This document shows, in pieces, positions 16,903 through 25,781 of a stretch of DNA of 64,000 nt. The notes beneath the pieces were generated by a model that was given only the letters and a program-made list of their open reading frames with translations, made no database searches and was not told the DNA's origin. Source of the DNA: CAVQFO01 sp963711725 (GTDB taxonomy: Bacteria; Pseudomonadota; Gammaproteobacteria; Nitrococcales; Aquisalimonadaceae); the NCBI GenBank assembly GCA_963711725.1, contig CAVQFO010000042.1, positions 62,001 through 126,000 on the forward strand, read 5' to 3'. Within the stretch, counting starts at the first letter, position 1; each line of letters starts with the position of its first letter. A program made the position numbers and the translations under genes.

Positions 16903-17136
16903 TCACCCCACAAGCCAGCGCTCGATATCCTTCCGGCTGGGCACGGAACCGCTGTGGACCAGCTTGCCGTCCACGGCAACCGCCGGTGTCGACATCACGC
17001 GATAGCGCATGATCGCCTCGGGGTCGGTGACCTTCTCCACCGTCACATCCACCTGCAGCTGTTTGCCGATCTCGCTGATCTGCTCCGCCGTGGTGACGCA
17101 CTTCTTGCAGCCGGTTCCCAGTACTTCCACTTTCAT
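16903..17136 (-). CDS. small thioredoxin-fold redox-active disulfide protein
   Basis: A 77-aa protein that begins MKVEVLGTGCKKCVTTAEQI. The CKKC motif (10-13) and the cis-Pro segment STPAVAVDG (about 49-57) define the redox-active disulfide protein 2 / thioredoxin_3 family. GAGGAA lies before the ATG. It follows the permease gene after 53 nt on the same strand, the usual partner of this family in arsenic/metal and anaerobic clusters. It likely keeps the permease or its substrate in the needed thiol state. Confidence 0.88.
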   Translation of the reverse strand: MKVEVLGTGCKKCVTTAEQISEIGKQLQVDVTVEKVTDPEAIMRYRVMSTPAVAVDGKLVHSGSVPSRKDIERWLVG

Positions 17137-17189
17137 TTCCAGTTCCTCCGCAGTTTCAATCAATACCGCTCCACACCCGTCGCGGGCCC

Positions 17190-18191
17190 TCAGCCGATAC
17201 CCAGCCAGGGAGCGAGTCCGTTGAAGATCCAGCCCACCAGGATGAAATTGACCAGCAACACGGCGAAAAGCGTTGCCAGCAACCGCCAGCGCATCACCTG
17301 TTTGAGCAGAATGAATTCGGGCAGGCTCGCGGCCACCGTGCTCATGCAGAACGCCAGCGTGGTACCCAGAGGCAGGCCCTTCCCAATGAGGCTCTCCAAC
17401 ACCGGAATCACGCCGGTGGCGTTGGAATACAACGGCAAGCCCGCTACCACGGCCACCGGCACCGTCCACCACTGGCCGGCGCCGAGGTTGGCCGCAAACC
17501 AACCGTCGGGCACGAAGCCGTGCAGCGCCGCGCCCAGGCCCACGCCGATCAGCACCCACTTCCAGATCCGGCCGACGATGTCCGCGAGCTCGGCGCGCGC
17601 GAAGGCGTGCCGCTCCGCCAGAGTGAGGCGTTTCGGGGCCGGCGGCGCCTCCTCGGCACTGGCCGCGCCTGCCTGTTGATAGGCCTTCGCGGCAAACGGC
17701 TGAAGCCATCGCTCCGCGCGCAGCGCGTCCAGGAACATGCCCCCAAGAATCCCCACCGTCATGCCGACGACGATGTAAGCCACGGTGAACTTCCACCCCA
17801 ACAGCCCCCAAAGCATCACCACCGCCACTTCGTTGATGACCGGGGAGGTCAGCAGAAACGCCATGGTGATGCCGATGGGGATCCCGGCGCTGGTGAAGCC
17901 CAGGAAAAGCGGAATGCTGGAACACGAGCAGAACGGCGTCACGGCGCCGAATCCGGAACCGAAGAAATAGCCCGCCAGGCGATGGCGCCCGTTCAGGAAG
18001 TCGCGTACCCGCTCCAGGTCCATCGAGGCCCGCGCCAGGGCGATCAAGTAAATCATGACCACCAGCAAGGCGAAGATCTTGGTGGTGTCTTCAACGAAGA
18101 AGTGAAGCGCGGAACCCAGGCGCGCGGATGGGTCCAACCCCAGCAGTCCGTAGACCACCCAGTCGGCGATAAGCGTGAAAATAACGAACAT
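17190..18191 (-). CDS. DUF318/ArsP-like permease
   Basis: A 333-aa inner-membrane permease with about eight to ten helices in two halves and a cytoplasmic loop around 180-200. The family motif TPFCSCSSIPLFLGF (about 85-99) contains the Cys pair, and PLYSNATGVIPVLESL is the counterpart in the second half. ArsP-type members export organoarsenicals; others are of unknown specificity. GAGGG lies before the ATG. The downstream CKKC protein completes the typical pair, but no ArsR-type regulator is adjacent. Confidence 0.85.
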   Translation of the reverse strand: MFVIFTLIADWVVYGLLGLDPSARLGSALHFFVEDTTKIFALLVVMIYLIALARASMDLERVRDFLNGRHRLAGYFFGSGFGAVTPFCSCSSIPLFLGFTSAGIPIGITMAFLLTSPVINEVAVVMLWGLLGWKFTVAYIVVGMTVGILGGMFLDALRAERWLQPFAAKAYQQAGAASAEEAPPAPKRLTLAERHAFARAELADIVGRIWKWVLIGVGLGAALHGFVPDGWFAANLGAGQWWTVPVAVVAGLPLYSNATGVIPVLESLIGKGLPLGTTLAFCMSTVAASLPEFILLKQVMRWRLLATLFAVLLVNFILVGWIFNGLAPWLGIG

Positions 18192-18473
18192 TCAGACCCT
18201 CGAATTCCGGGGACAGGCGGCCGAGCCAAGGCGCTCCGGGTCCTGTGGGGCGGTGGGAAGTCTTCCGTCGGGTCGGCCGACCTGAACGACGTGCGTCGGT
18301 CAACGTTGATCTGCATTCTCCCGGACCGGAAGCCGGGAGGTCTTGACCGGGGTCAACAGGCTCCCAGTGCCGACCCGCCGCCGCGCCCCGCGGCATTTCC
18401 CAAGTCAGCAAGATCGGTCAGGATGGGCCCCTCACCACCCGGCATAGTGAGCCGCAATTGAGGAGGTGTTGCG

Positions 18474-19337
18474 GTGAACGGAACGACGAAGGCTTACGCG
18501 GAACGGTTCGGCAAGGTGTTCGATTACATCGAGCAGCACCTGATCGACGATCTTTCCGTGGAGCGTCTGAGCCGGGTGGCGAATTTCTCGAAATTCCACT
18601 TCCACCGGCAGTTTTCGCAGTATGCCGGGATCAGCGTGATTCGTTATATCCAGCTTATGCGCCTCAAGCGGGCTTCCTACAAGCTCGTGTTCGAGGAAGA
18701 CACCCGGATCATCGATATCGCGCTCGACGCCGGCTTCGAAAATCCGGAATCGTTTTCCCGGGCCTTCAAGAACGCCTTCGGCCAGACACCCTCTCAATTC
18801 AGGAAGCGCCCGGCCTGGCAGCCGTGGCGTGAACAGTATCGACCTCCAATCAGAGAGAGGGCAGAAGAGATGAACGTAGAGATAATCGACTTTCCCGAAA
18901 CCCGGGTCGCCGTGCTGGAACACCGGGGGGCGCCGGAACGGGTCAACGACTCCGCCAAACAATTCATCGAGTGGCGCAAGGCCACCGGCCTGTCGCCGGT
19001 CGGGAGCAGCGACACCTTCGGCGTGGTCTATGACGATCCGGACGCCGTGGAACCGGCGCGTTTCCGGTTCGACATTTGCGGCTCGGTGACGGAAGAGATC
19101 CCGGAGAATGCGCAGGGGATCATCAACAAGGTGATCCCGGCGGGCCGCTGCGCCGTGGTGCGTCACCACGGCTCCCACGACCGGCTCGGGGAGAGCATTT
19201 ATCCGCTGTATCGGCAGTGGCTACCGGAAAGCGGGGAGGAGCTGCGGGACTTTCCGCTGTTCTTCCACTACCGGAATCTGGTGCCGGAAACGCCGGAGAA
19301 CGAGTTGGTGACGGATATTCATCTGCCGTTGCGGTAA
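18474..19337 (+). CDS. AraC-type HTH regulator with GyrI-like effector domain
   Basis: A 287-aa regulator. The N-terminal AraC HTH domain (about 10-110) has LSVERLSRVANFSKFHFHRQF and RIIDIALDAGFENPESFSRAFKNAFGQTPSQFRK. The C-terminal GyrI/SbmC-like ligand domain (about 130-287) begins MNVEIIDFPETRVAVLEHRG and ends ELVTDIHLPLR. This is the Rob/TetD-like order used for drug or small-molecule sensing. GTG start with AGGAGG 7 nt upstream. It is transcribed away from the permease, from which it is separated by 282 bp. Confidence 0.9.
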   Translation: MNGTTKAYAERFGKVFDYIEQHLIDDLSVERLSRVANFSKFHFHRQFSQYAGISVIRYIQLMRLKRASYKLVFEEDTRIIDIALDAGFENPESFSRAFKNAFGQTPSQFRKRPAWQPWREQYRPPIRERAEEMNVEIIDFPETRVAVLEHRGAPERVNDSAKQFIEWRKATGLSPVGSSDTFGVVYDDPDAVEPARFRFDICGSVTEEIPENAQGIINKVIPAGRCAVVRHHGSHDRLGESIYPLYRQWLPESGEELRDFPLFFHYRNLVPETPENELVTDIHLPLR

Positions 19338-19352
19338 GAGAAACGGAGAAAC

Positions 19353-19383
19353 CCCGGCCCGCCGGTGATGACGGCGCCGGGGC
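19353..19383 (+). terminator. GC-rich hairpin after the AraC-GyrI gene
   Basis: CCCCGGC, a 2-nt bulge and GCCG pair with CGGCGCCGGGG across GTGATGA, beginning 16 nt after the stop codon. There is no T-tract, so intrinsic termination is uncertain. Confidence 0.4.
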
Positions 19384-19621
19384 GGCTGCGAAATCGATGG
19401 AGGGGATCACGGCGAGTGGACGTGGCGCCGCCATCCGATTGGACAGGCGCCCACGGTAACCAGCGGCGATGGCTGCGTCCTGTACGTAAAGCGCGGCCAT
19501 CTCAAAAACCCGCCCCCAGCGCCTGCCCGTTAACCGTAGGAGCGGCGCTCCCCGCCGCGAACAACACTCTACCCCACCGCCCACATCCCGGCCCACCTGC
19601 AGAAGCGGGACGGGCACAAGC

Positions 19622-20539
19622 TCAACGCTCCGGCAGCGGAATGAACTCCACCTCGTCCCCCGGCACCTTGGGGAAGGCGCCGGATGTCCAGTCCTGCTTC
19701 GCCTGCTCGATCCGCTCCTTGCGGCTGGAGACGAAATTCCACCAGATATGGCGCGGCGGCAGGGGCTGGCCGCCGACGATGGCAAGGCGCGTGTCTTGTG
19801 TGGCGGTCACGGTGATCCCCGGTTCGGCGGAAAACACCGCCATGGAGAGCGCATCGATGTTGCTGCCGCGGGCGGAAAGCTGCCCACTGGCCACGTAGAC
19901 CGCCCGCTCCTCCGCACCGTCCGGAAGCGCCAGGCTCTGGCCGGCTTTCAATGCCGCCTCCACGTACAGCGTCTCGGCAAAGGTCTTCACGGGCGAGGTG
20001 ACGCCGTAGGCGCTGCCGATCAGCACCCGCACCGGCACGGAGTCCACGTCCACCGACGGGATGTCGGCGGCGTCATAGTGGTGGAACTCCGGGGCCATCT
20101 CCTCATCGGCTTCGGGCAGCGCGAGCCAGAGCTGAAGGCCTTCCAGCCGGTTGCCCCGGGCCTTCACTTCATCTCGCTGGCGCTCCGAGTGCACGATCCC
20201 CCGGCCGGCCACCATCAGATTGATCGCCCCGGGCCGAATGGCCACCTCGTTTCCCAGGGAATCCCGGTGGAGCATTTCGCCTTCGAACAGGTAGGTCACC
20301 GTGGCGAGGTTGATGTGCGGATGGGGCCGCACGTCGATCCCCGTGCCGTCCGGGAACGTGGCGGGCCCCATGTGATCGAAGAAGATCCACGGCCCCACCA
20401 TCCGCCGCTCGGCGGAAGGCAGCACTCGGCGCACCGAGAAGCCGCCCAGGTCGTGTTCTTTGGGGGAGATGATGCGTTCGATGGCGGTACAGGTAGCGGC
20501 GTGCTCTACAGGTGCGGGCATGGCAGTCTCGACGCTCAT
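19622..20539 (-). CDS. pirin family protein
   Basis: A 305-aa bicupin. The N-terminal cupin has the pirin signature GPWIFFDHMGPATFPDGTGIDVRPHPHINLATVTYLFEGE, which carries the His metal ligands (HPHINL, with later LHRDS and HSERQ). The C-terminal half has LPDGAEERAVYVASG. GGAGACAGCC precedes the chosen ATG; an upstream in-frame extension has no pirin homology. Bacterial pirins may act as quercetinases or redox-responsive regulators. It is monocistronic and convergent with the AraC-GyrI gene. Confidence 0.92.
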   Translation of the reverse strand: MSVETAMPAPVEHAATCTAIERIISPKEHDLGGFSVRRVLPSAERRMVGPWIFFDHMGPATFPDGTGIDVRPHPHINLATVTYLFEGEMLHRDSLGNEVAIRPGAINLMVAGRGIVHSERQRDEVKARGNRLEGLQLWLALPEADEEMAPEFHHYDAADIPSVDVDSVPVRVLIGSAYGVTSPVKTFAETLYVEAALKAGQSLALPDGAEERAVYVASGQLSARGSNIDALSMAVFSAEPGITVTATQDTRLAIVGGQPLPPRHIWWNFVSSRKERIEQAKQDWTSGAFPKVPGDEVEFIPLPER

Positions 20540-20762
20540 GGCTGTCTCCGGGCAGGAGTTCGTGGGGGTGTTCCAATAGGATAGACCAGCCGTCAACGGC
20601 ACCTTGGCCGCAGATCCCAATTTAGGCACATTCCCAGCGGGTGGAAGCCCACTGCCGCTCCCGAGCCTCAGACATGCCCTAGCAACGGACCCGGAACAAC
20701 TCGCTGTCATCGGGCCTCCATCTTGATATTGGCCGCCGCGTTGCCGCCGGGGAGGAGAGAAC

Positions 20763-21113
20763 ATGGCCGCGTATCGATCTGAGGGCTACCGCAGCGTCAG
20801 CGATGAACCGTTGTGGCACCTGCTTTATCGGTATCTATGGCCTTTCCAGTATTTCCGTGACGTGACCCGTGGCGATTTCCTCGAGCGCCGCCGGAACTAC
20901 CGGCACAACCGAGCCATGCGACACCATCTTCCGGGGTTCATGGTCAAGTGGACGACCCTGTCCGCGATCTGGTTCTCGCTGGGCGATGCCATGACCAATC
21001 TGGGCGCGAGGTATGTCGCCGCCGGCTGCTTCGTCACATGGACCTGGAGCTTCGTCGTAGTCGTCATCCTGGGGATCGACTGGCTTTGGTTGGAACGGCG
21101 CCCGGAGTTGTGA
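20763..21113 (+). CDS. unknown 116-aa membrane protein, WHLLYRY family, copy 1
   Basis: A 116-aa protein with the N-terminal motif LWHLLYRYLWPFQYFRD, then a basic stretch (TRGDFLERRRNYRHNRAMR), followed by two hydrophobic segments (about 62-80 and 86-108, rich in Trp). GGAGGAGAG lies before the ATG. A second copy of the same length at 45253-45603 shares most positions of the motif region and the CFVTWTWSF core. I do not recognise the family. The basic loop before two helices suggests an inner-membrane protein with a cytoplasmic N-terminus. Confidence 0.8.
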   Translation: MAAYRSEGYRSVSDEPLWHLLYRYLWPFQYFRDVTRGDFLERRRNYRHNRAMRHHLPGFMVKWTTLSAIWFSLGDAMTNLGARYVAAGCFVTWTWSFVVVVILGIDWLWLERRPEL

Positions 21114-21495
21114 ACGGGGGTCACGGGTTCCTGGCTTCGGGCCGTGCATTTGAGACCCGCGACTTGGCGAGGGCTTTCGTGGTGGACGGAATGCCCTTGT
21201 CCGACCGGTGGGCTCATTGTCGCCGCCATCCATTTCAGCCGTGTCGTGCCGCACGCGGCGCACTCGCCGCTGCGCGTAACGAGAACGGCCCCCTTCAGCC
21301 TTTGATTTCGCAGGTAACCGCCGATACTTGCGGGATGCCACCAGCTCCTGACGCCGGGTTACAGCGTGGTGGTCAGGGCGGCGGTGCCAGCGTAGTCTGA
21401 AACCATCGAGCGGCGCGGCCCTCGACCCGCGATTCGGGCGGGCAACAAGACTTCCGCAGCCTCGCAGCCCCGACAACCTTCAAGGAGGAGGCGTC
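21114..21495. other. 382-bp intergenic region, no gene recognised
   Basis: The region is GC-rich with no convincing frame on either strand. It contains the leader of the MscS gene, which ends with AAGGAGGAGGCGTC just before the ATG. No magnesium riboswitch (M-box or mgtA type) was recognised, although the operon downstream encodes an MgtE. Confidence 0.5.
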
Positions 21496-22335
21496 ATGGG
21501 CGACAACACGAACTGGATCTCAACACTGCAGTCCGGACTGACCCACCTGCTGGATGTATTCCTCAATTACCTCCCACAAATAATCGGCGCCACCGTGCTC
21601 ATGCTGCTCGGCTGGGTCGCGGCGGCGCTTCTACGCATGATCACCATGCGGGCGGCTCGAGGCGTCGGCTGGTTCTTGCCTCGCGTCCTGCCGGGCGCCG
21701 CGGCGGCGCGCTTGCGCACCACGCTGCAACCGCGCCTGCTGGGGGCGTTGGTCTTTTGGCTGGTGATTCTGGCGGCCGCCGGCGCGGCGGCACAGGTCCT
21801 GGGACTGGAGATCTTCGCGTCCTGGCTGGACGCCGTATTCAGCCGGCTTCCCCAGCTCGTGCTCGCGCTGCTGATCGTCGCCGCCGGGGTGGGGTTGAGC
21901 CATGTGACGCGCGCGGGCGTGGTCCGCGCGGCCGCGGCCGGTGGCCTGGAGAACAGGGCGCTGCTGGGCTATTCGGTCCAGGCAATCATCCTGGCGGCAG
22001 CGGCGGCCATCGCACTGGATGTGGTGGGACTGGACATCACCTTCCTGGTGGTGCTTGTCGCCATTTTGCTGGGCGCGGTGTCCGGCGGCGCGGCGCTGGC
22101 CTTCGGCTTGGGTTCACGGGTCTTCGTGAGCAATCTGCTGGGCGTGGGCGCCGTGCAACACCGCTTCAAGGTGAACGACGCCATCCGTATCGGGGAGCTG
22201 GAAGGCCGCGTGGTGGAGCTGGACCGCCACGCCGTGGTGCTGGAAACCGCCGACGGGCTTGTCGCCGTGCCGGGCAAGTACTTCGGCGAACAACCCTTCA
22301 CCCTCCTGATCCGGGAGGACGATCACCATGGCTGA
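21496..22335 (+). CDS. MscS-like small-conductance mechanosensitive channel
   Basis: A 279-aa membrane protein with four or five hydrophobic helices. The first part resembles the conserved TM-helix repeats of MscS-like proteins (LPQIIGATVLMLLGWVAA and LPQLVLALLIVAAGVG). The later part has an MscS-like pore and beta domain (GLGSRVFVSNLLGVG, FKVNDAIRIGELEGRVVELDRHAVVLE, AVPGKYFGEQPF). Strong AAGGAGGAGG upstream. The 3' end overlaps the next gene by 8 nt. With two MgtE-related genes it forms one operon, which links ion or osmotic control with Mg2+. Confidence 0.85.
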   Translation: MGDNTNWISTLQSGLTHLLDVFLNYLPQIIGATVLMLLGWVAAALLRMITMRAARGVGWFLPRVLPGAAAARLRTTLQPRLLGALVFWLVILAAAGAAAQVLGLEIFASWLDAVFSRLPQLVLALLIVAAGVGLSHVTRAGVVRAAAAGGLENRALLGYSVQAIILAAAAAIALDVVGLDITFLVVLVAILLGAVSGGAALAFGLGSRVFVSNLLGVGAVQHRFKVNDAIRIGELEGRVVELDRHAVVLETADGLVAVPGKYFGEQPFTLLIREDDHHG

Positions 22336-23179
22336 GCCATCCGACCTGACTCTCCCGTTCCTGCGACGGCACCCGCCCGACGCCGCGCGAGTGCTGGAAA
22401 CACTGCCACCGGAGGAGGCCACGGCCTACTTGCAGGATGTCCCGGTGAAACTCGCCGCCCCCGTTGTCGCCGCCATGTTGCCGTTCTATGCGGCGCTGTG
22501 CCTGGCACGGCTCGCCGCGGATACGGCCACCGCGCTTCTGGGCAGGGTTCCGGCCACGTCGGCGGCAGCCGTGCTGCGGCGCATGCCCCAGGCCCCCCGT
22601 GAGGCACTGATGGCTTCACTACCGGCGCGGACCGCGCTCGGTCTCAGGCTGCTGCTGCGCTATCCCGCAAACACGGTCGGAGCCTGGATGGAGCCGGCCG
22701 TCCCTTGTCTTCCCGCCGGCATTTTGGTCCACGATGCCTGGAGCCGCCTGCTCAGGGAGGCGGAAACGCTGGACCGCTTTGTCCACGTCGTCGATCGCGA
22801 GCAGGCGCTGGTGGGACGAATCGCCACGGCCGATCTACTGCGGGCCAATGAAGCCATGCTCATCGATCGACTCCTGATGGCGAACGCTCCCCCTGCCCTG
22901 GCCGCCCGCACCGATCTGGCCCATGCCCTGCGCCAACCGCACTGGCCCGAATCCGATCCCCTGCCCGTGATCTCCCACGAACGAAGATTCCTGGGAGTTG
23001 CCCGTTTCGCGACACTGGTCGAGGCCCAGAACGAACCGTTCGAAGGACAGCCCACCACGGTATTCCGCGGCACGCTGATGGAGCTGATGGAAACCTACTG
23101 GATGGGGCTCTCGCGCCTTCTGGAAGGCGCGTTCACGCCGCCGCCGGCGGCCGGGGATTCAAGCAGGAAGCGCCGATGA
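22328..23179 (+). CDS. MgtE N-domain plus CBS protein without transmembrane part
   Basis: A 283-aa soluble protein related to the cytoplasmic part of MgtE. It has a superhelical N-domain (FLRRHPPDAARVLETLPPEEATAYL and repeats) and a CBS-like region (TVGAWMEP, VHVVDREQALVGRIATADLL). The transport helices are absent. It overlaps the MscS gene by 8 nt and the true MgtE by 4 nt (ATGA), so the three are coupled. It could sense Mg2+ and modulate either neighbour; this is an inference from domain content. Confidence 0.75.
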   Translation: MAEPSDLTLPFLRRHPPDAARVLETLPPEEATAYLQDVPVKLAAPVVAAMLPFYAALCLARLAADTATALLGRVPATSAAAVLRRMPQAPREALMASLPARTALGLRLLLRYPANTVGAWMEPAVPCLPAGILVHDAWSRLLREAETLDRFVHVVDREQALVGRIATADLLRANEAMLIDRLLMANAPPALAARTDLAHALRQPHWPESDPLPVISHERRFLGVARFATLVEAQNEPFEGQPTTVFRGTLMELMETYWMGLSRLLEGAFTPPPAAGDSSRKRR

Positions 23180-24490
23180 ACTCACAACATGCAGTTAACA
23201 CGCTGACCCGCTCCTTCCTCGGCGACTACCCCCGGGAAGCGGCCCGTGAGATTGAATCCCTGCCGCCGGAATCGGTCGGGCCGGTGTTGGCCGAACAACC
23301 CCTTAGCGTTCTGACCCGTGTCTGGGAACACCTGCTGCCGGATGTCGCGGAGGGCCTGCTCCTGGGCTTGCCGGATGAACTGATCGGCGGGCTGCTCACG
23401 GCGCTGGATCCGGCGCGCGTCGCCGCACTGCTGGATCGGCTGGACGAACACGAGCAGGCCCACTGCCTCAGTCTTCTCAAGGCGCCGGTGGCCCGCGAAC
23501 TCCAGCAGTTGCTGTCCTATCCGCTCGATAGCGCCGGGCGCCTCATGGATGCGCGGTTCATGGCCATGCGGGGTGAAATGTCGGCGGCGGCTGCGCTGGG
23601 CCACCTGCGGCTGGCGCACCGGCCCGGCCGTGTCCGATTTGTGTTCCTGTTGGACGATGGCGGGCGACTGGAAGCGGCGGTGGACCTGCAGGATCTGGCC
23701 CTGGCTGACGATGACGCATTGCTGCGGGATCTGGAGCGCCCGGTGATTGCGGCGGTCTCCGCGCTGGAGCCGCGCGAGGAAGTCGCCGAACGCCTGGACC
23801 GGTTCCGCATCGAGGAATTGCCGGTGCTGGACGCGGAGGGGCGGATGCTCGGCGTAATCCGTTCGGAAGTCCTGCTTAAGACCATGCAGGATGACGCCAG
23901 CGCTGACATGCAGACCATGGTCGGTGCCAGCCGCGACGAACGGGCACTCTCGCCGGTGGGATTTGCGGTGCGCAAGCGGCTGCTGTGGATGGAAATCAAC
24001 CTACTCACCGCCTTCCTGGCCGCTTCCGTTGTGGGGTTGTTCGAAGACACGATAGCGCGGTTCACGGCCCTGGCCGTACTTTTGCCCGTAGTCGCGGGCC
24101 AATCCGGCAACGCCGGCGCCCAGGCCCTGGCGGTCACCATGCGTGGGCTCGCCCTGCGCGAAGTGCGCATCCGCCAGTGGCTGCACCTCCTGTTCAAGGA
24201 ACTGCGGGTGGGCATACTCAACGGCATCATCATCGCCGTAACCACCGCGCTCGGCGTCTACGTTTGGAGCCAAAGTTACGGCCTTGCCCTGGTCATCGCG
24301 ATCGCCATGGTTCTGTCCATGAGCATCGCCTGCGTCGCCGGAGCCATGGTGCCGGTCGTACTCACCCGCATGGGGCAGGACCCGGCGCAATCCTCCTCCA
24401 TCATTCTGACCACGGTGACTGACGTCGCCGGCTTCTTCTCATTTCTTGGGAATCGCCTCGGTGCTGGCGTCGCTGCTACTGGCCGGATAG
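23176..24490 (+). CDS. mgtE: magnesium transporter MgtE, frameshifted at the last helix
   Basis: The protein has the complete MgtE order: N-domain (about 1-125), CBS pair (about 130-260, e.g. IEELPVLDAEGRMLGVI), and the membrane domain (LLWMEINLLTAFLAASVVG, LPVVAGQSGNAGAQALAVTMRG with the Mg2+ pore residues, and ILTTVTDVAGFFSFLG). Just after FFSFLG an extra A (24451) breaks the frame. Without it the chain ends IASVLASLLLAG and TAG at 24490, the normal MgtE terminus (437 aa). As written, the frame runs on with non-homologous residues to 24729. It starts by an ATGA overlap with the gene before. Confidence 0.85.
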
Positions 24491-24740
24491 CCCGGGGTTG
24501 CCGACAGCGGCGGCCGCACACTGCAGATACGGACCAACAAAGACCTTTTTTCGACTTCCGGTCGGCCATCACCAACCGTGCCCGGCTGGGCAGCAAGGCC
24601 ACACCCGCCTCACTGCCCGCTCCGTCGTCGGCGTACCCGCGCGGCCCATCGCGGGAACATCACCATGAAGATCAGGAGAAATTCGGAACGGTACTTGTTG
24701 GACTGCTTCATCCTCAATGCTCCCTTTGAGTCAAAGCCGC

Positions 24741-24995
24741 TCAATGTGCGGCACGAAAAATGGCGTGGTAGGCCACGAGCAGCACGACGGCACCAACAAC
24801 GGCCACCAGAAGGCTGTACAGGTTGAATCCGCTGATTCCGGCCACGCCGAAGACGGTGAAAAGCCAGCCACCCAGCAGGGCGCCGACAATGCCGAGAACG
24901 ATGTCTACGACAATACCCTGGCCCGTCCCGCTGACGAGTTTGCTGGCAATGAACCCGGCCACGAGCCCGAGGATGATCCACGCTAGTAACGACAT
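24741..24995 (-). CDS. GlsB/YeaQ/YmgE family stress membrane protein
   Basis: An 84-aa protein with three hydrophobic helices and the family's glycine pattern (LAWIILGLVAGFIASKLVSG, GIVVDIVLGIVGALLGGWLF, YSLLVAVVGAVVLLVAYH). These small membrane proteins are general-stress induced in many bacteria; the name transglycosylase-associated is historical and no catalytic site exists. It is convergent with the MgtE gene and is the first of several stress-type genes to its right. Confidence 0.9.
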   Translation of the reverse strand: MSLLAWIILGLVAGFIASKLVSGTGQGIVVDIVLGIVGALLGGWLFTVFGVAGISGFNLYSLLVAVVGAVVLLVAYHAIFRAAH

Positions 24996-25378
24996 GACTG
25001 CCTCCCGCCTTGATGGCTGTTGGACAATGACGATCCGCGCATCAGGCGCGGTGCCCTAGCCCCTAATGACAGGCTATGTCCCCCGGGAGTCGCGGGTCGG
25101 TACGCTGGCGCACATTGCTTATCGGAGGCGGGGAACGAAGGCACCACGGCCTTGAGGTGAGCTGGCGGAGACGACCACACGGTAGAAATATCACCTTCGG
25201 TGCGATGCCGTACAGACGCCTACCGGCGTTTGAGTGAGTCTTTGAGTGAGTCTTGGGGTACACCCATCCATCTCGAGCACACCCGTCTACCCAAACCCAG
25301 GGGCGCGGAAGCGATAGCCAAGCCGAATAACCATCCTCGGCCCGTTCCAAATAACTCAACATCTCGCGAGGAACACTC
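24996..25378. other. 383-bp intergenic region with a 12-bp tandem duplication
   Basis: It holds the upstream region of two divergent genes. No coding frame is supported. A perfect tandem repeat of TTTGAGTGAGTC lies at 25229-25240 and 25241-25252. The region near 25379 ends with GCGAGGAACACTC as the ribosome-binding site of the next gene. Confidence 0.5.
25229..25252. repeat. tandem 12-bp direct repeat
   Basis: TTTGAGTGAGTC occurs twice without a spacer, about 127 nt before a phasin-like gene. Each unit contains GAGTGAGT. It could be a tandem operator or a simple slippage product. Confidence 0.6.
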
Positions 25379-25780
25379 ATGTCCAGCCATCGTACCCGCA
25401 CCACAAAGGCGGTCGCCGGCCAAGTGACCGATCTGGCGTTCGCCGTGCCTCAGGTCGTGGCGCACCGACTCACGCGCATGGCGCTGGCCGGCACACGGCC
25501 TTCCGCGCGCGATCGCAAGGAGTTCTATCTCATGGGCGCTGAAAAATGGGCCGCATTCAGCGAATCCTGGGCCGCCATGGCCAAGCAGTTGACGAGGGAA
25601 AACGAAAAGATGGCGTTGGCGTTGGTGCGCTCCTTTTGGTTTCCGTGGGCGGCTGCCAGGCCTTCCGCCAAGTCCACTGCCGAGCAGATGAGCACCGCCG
25701 CGATGGGGATTGTCCATAAGGGAGTTGCGCCGGTGCATCGGCGGGCTGTTGCCAATGCCAAACGGCTAGGGAGACGCTGA
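25379..25780 (+). CDS. phasin-like PHA-granule-associated protein
   Basis: A 133-aa protein, mostly amphipathic helix. Segments such as VTDLAFAVPQVVAHRLTRMALAG, SARDRKEFYLMGAEKWAAFSESW and APVHRRAVANAKRLGR match a family described as polyhydroxyalkanoate granule-associated phasins in other Proteobacteria. It starts with GAGG upstream, and the next small gene begins 2 nt after its stop. The DUF3141 protein downstream is PHA-synthase-like, which fits a granule or polyester context. The phasin name rests on recalled similarity and not on a known motif. Confidence 0.65.
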   Translation: MSSHRTRTTKAVAGQVTDLAFAVPQVVAHRLTRMALAGTRPSARDRKEFYLMGAEKWAAFSESWAAMAKQLTRENEKMALALVRSFWFPWAAARPSAKSTAEQMSTAAMGIVHKGVAPVHRRAVANAKRLGRR

Positions 25781-25781
25781 A

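Noticed and set aside
18192..18473. Search for an ArsR-type regulator expected beside the ArsP-like permease
   Set aside because: No HTH frame fits in this gap on either strand; only the AraC-GyrI gene follows.
21114..21495. Possible Mg2+ riboswitch before the MscS/MgtE operon
   Set aside because: No conserved M-box or mgtA-leader elements could be identified by eye.
24610..24711. Possible 33-aa minus-strand protein (MKQSNKYRSEFLLIFMVMF...)
   Set aside because: It has a GAGG before the ATG and one hydrophobic stretch, but it ends in a random basic tail and has no recognisable family.
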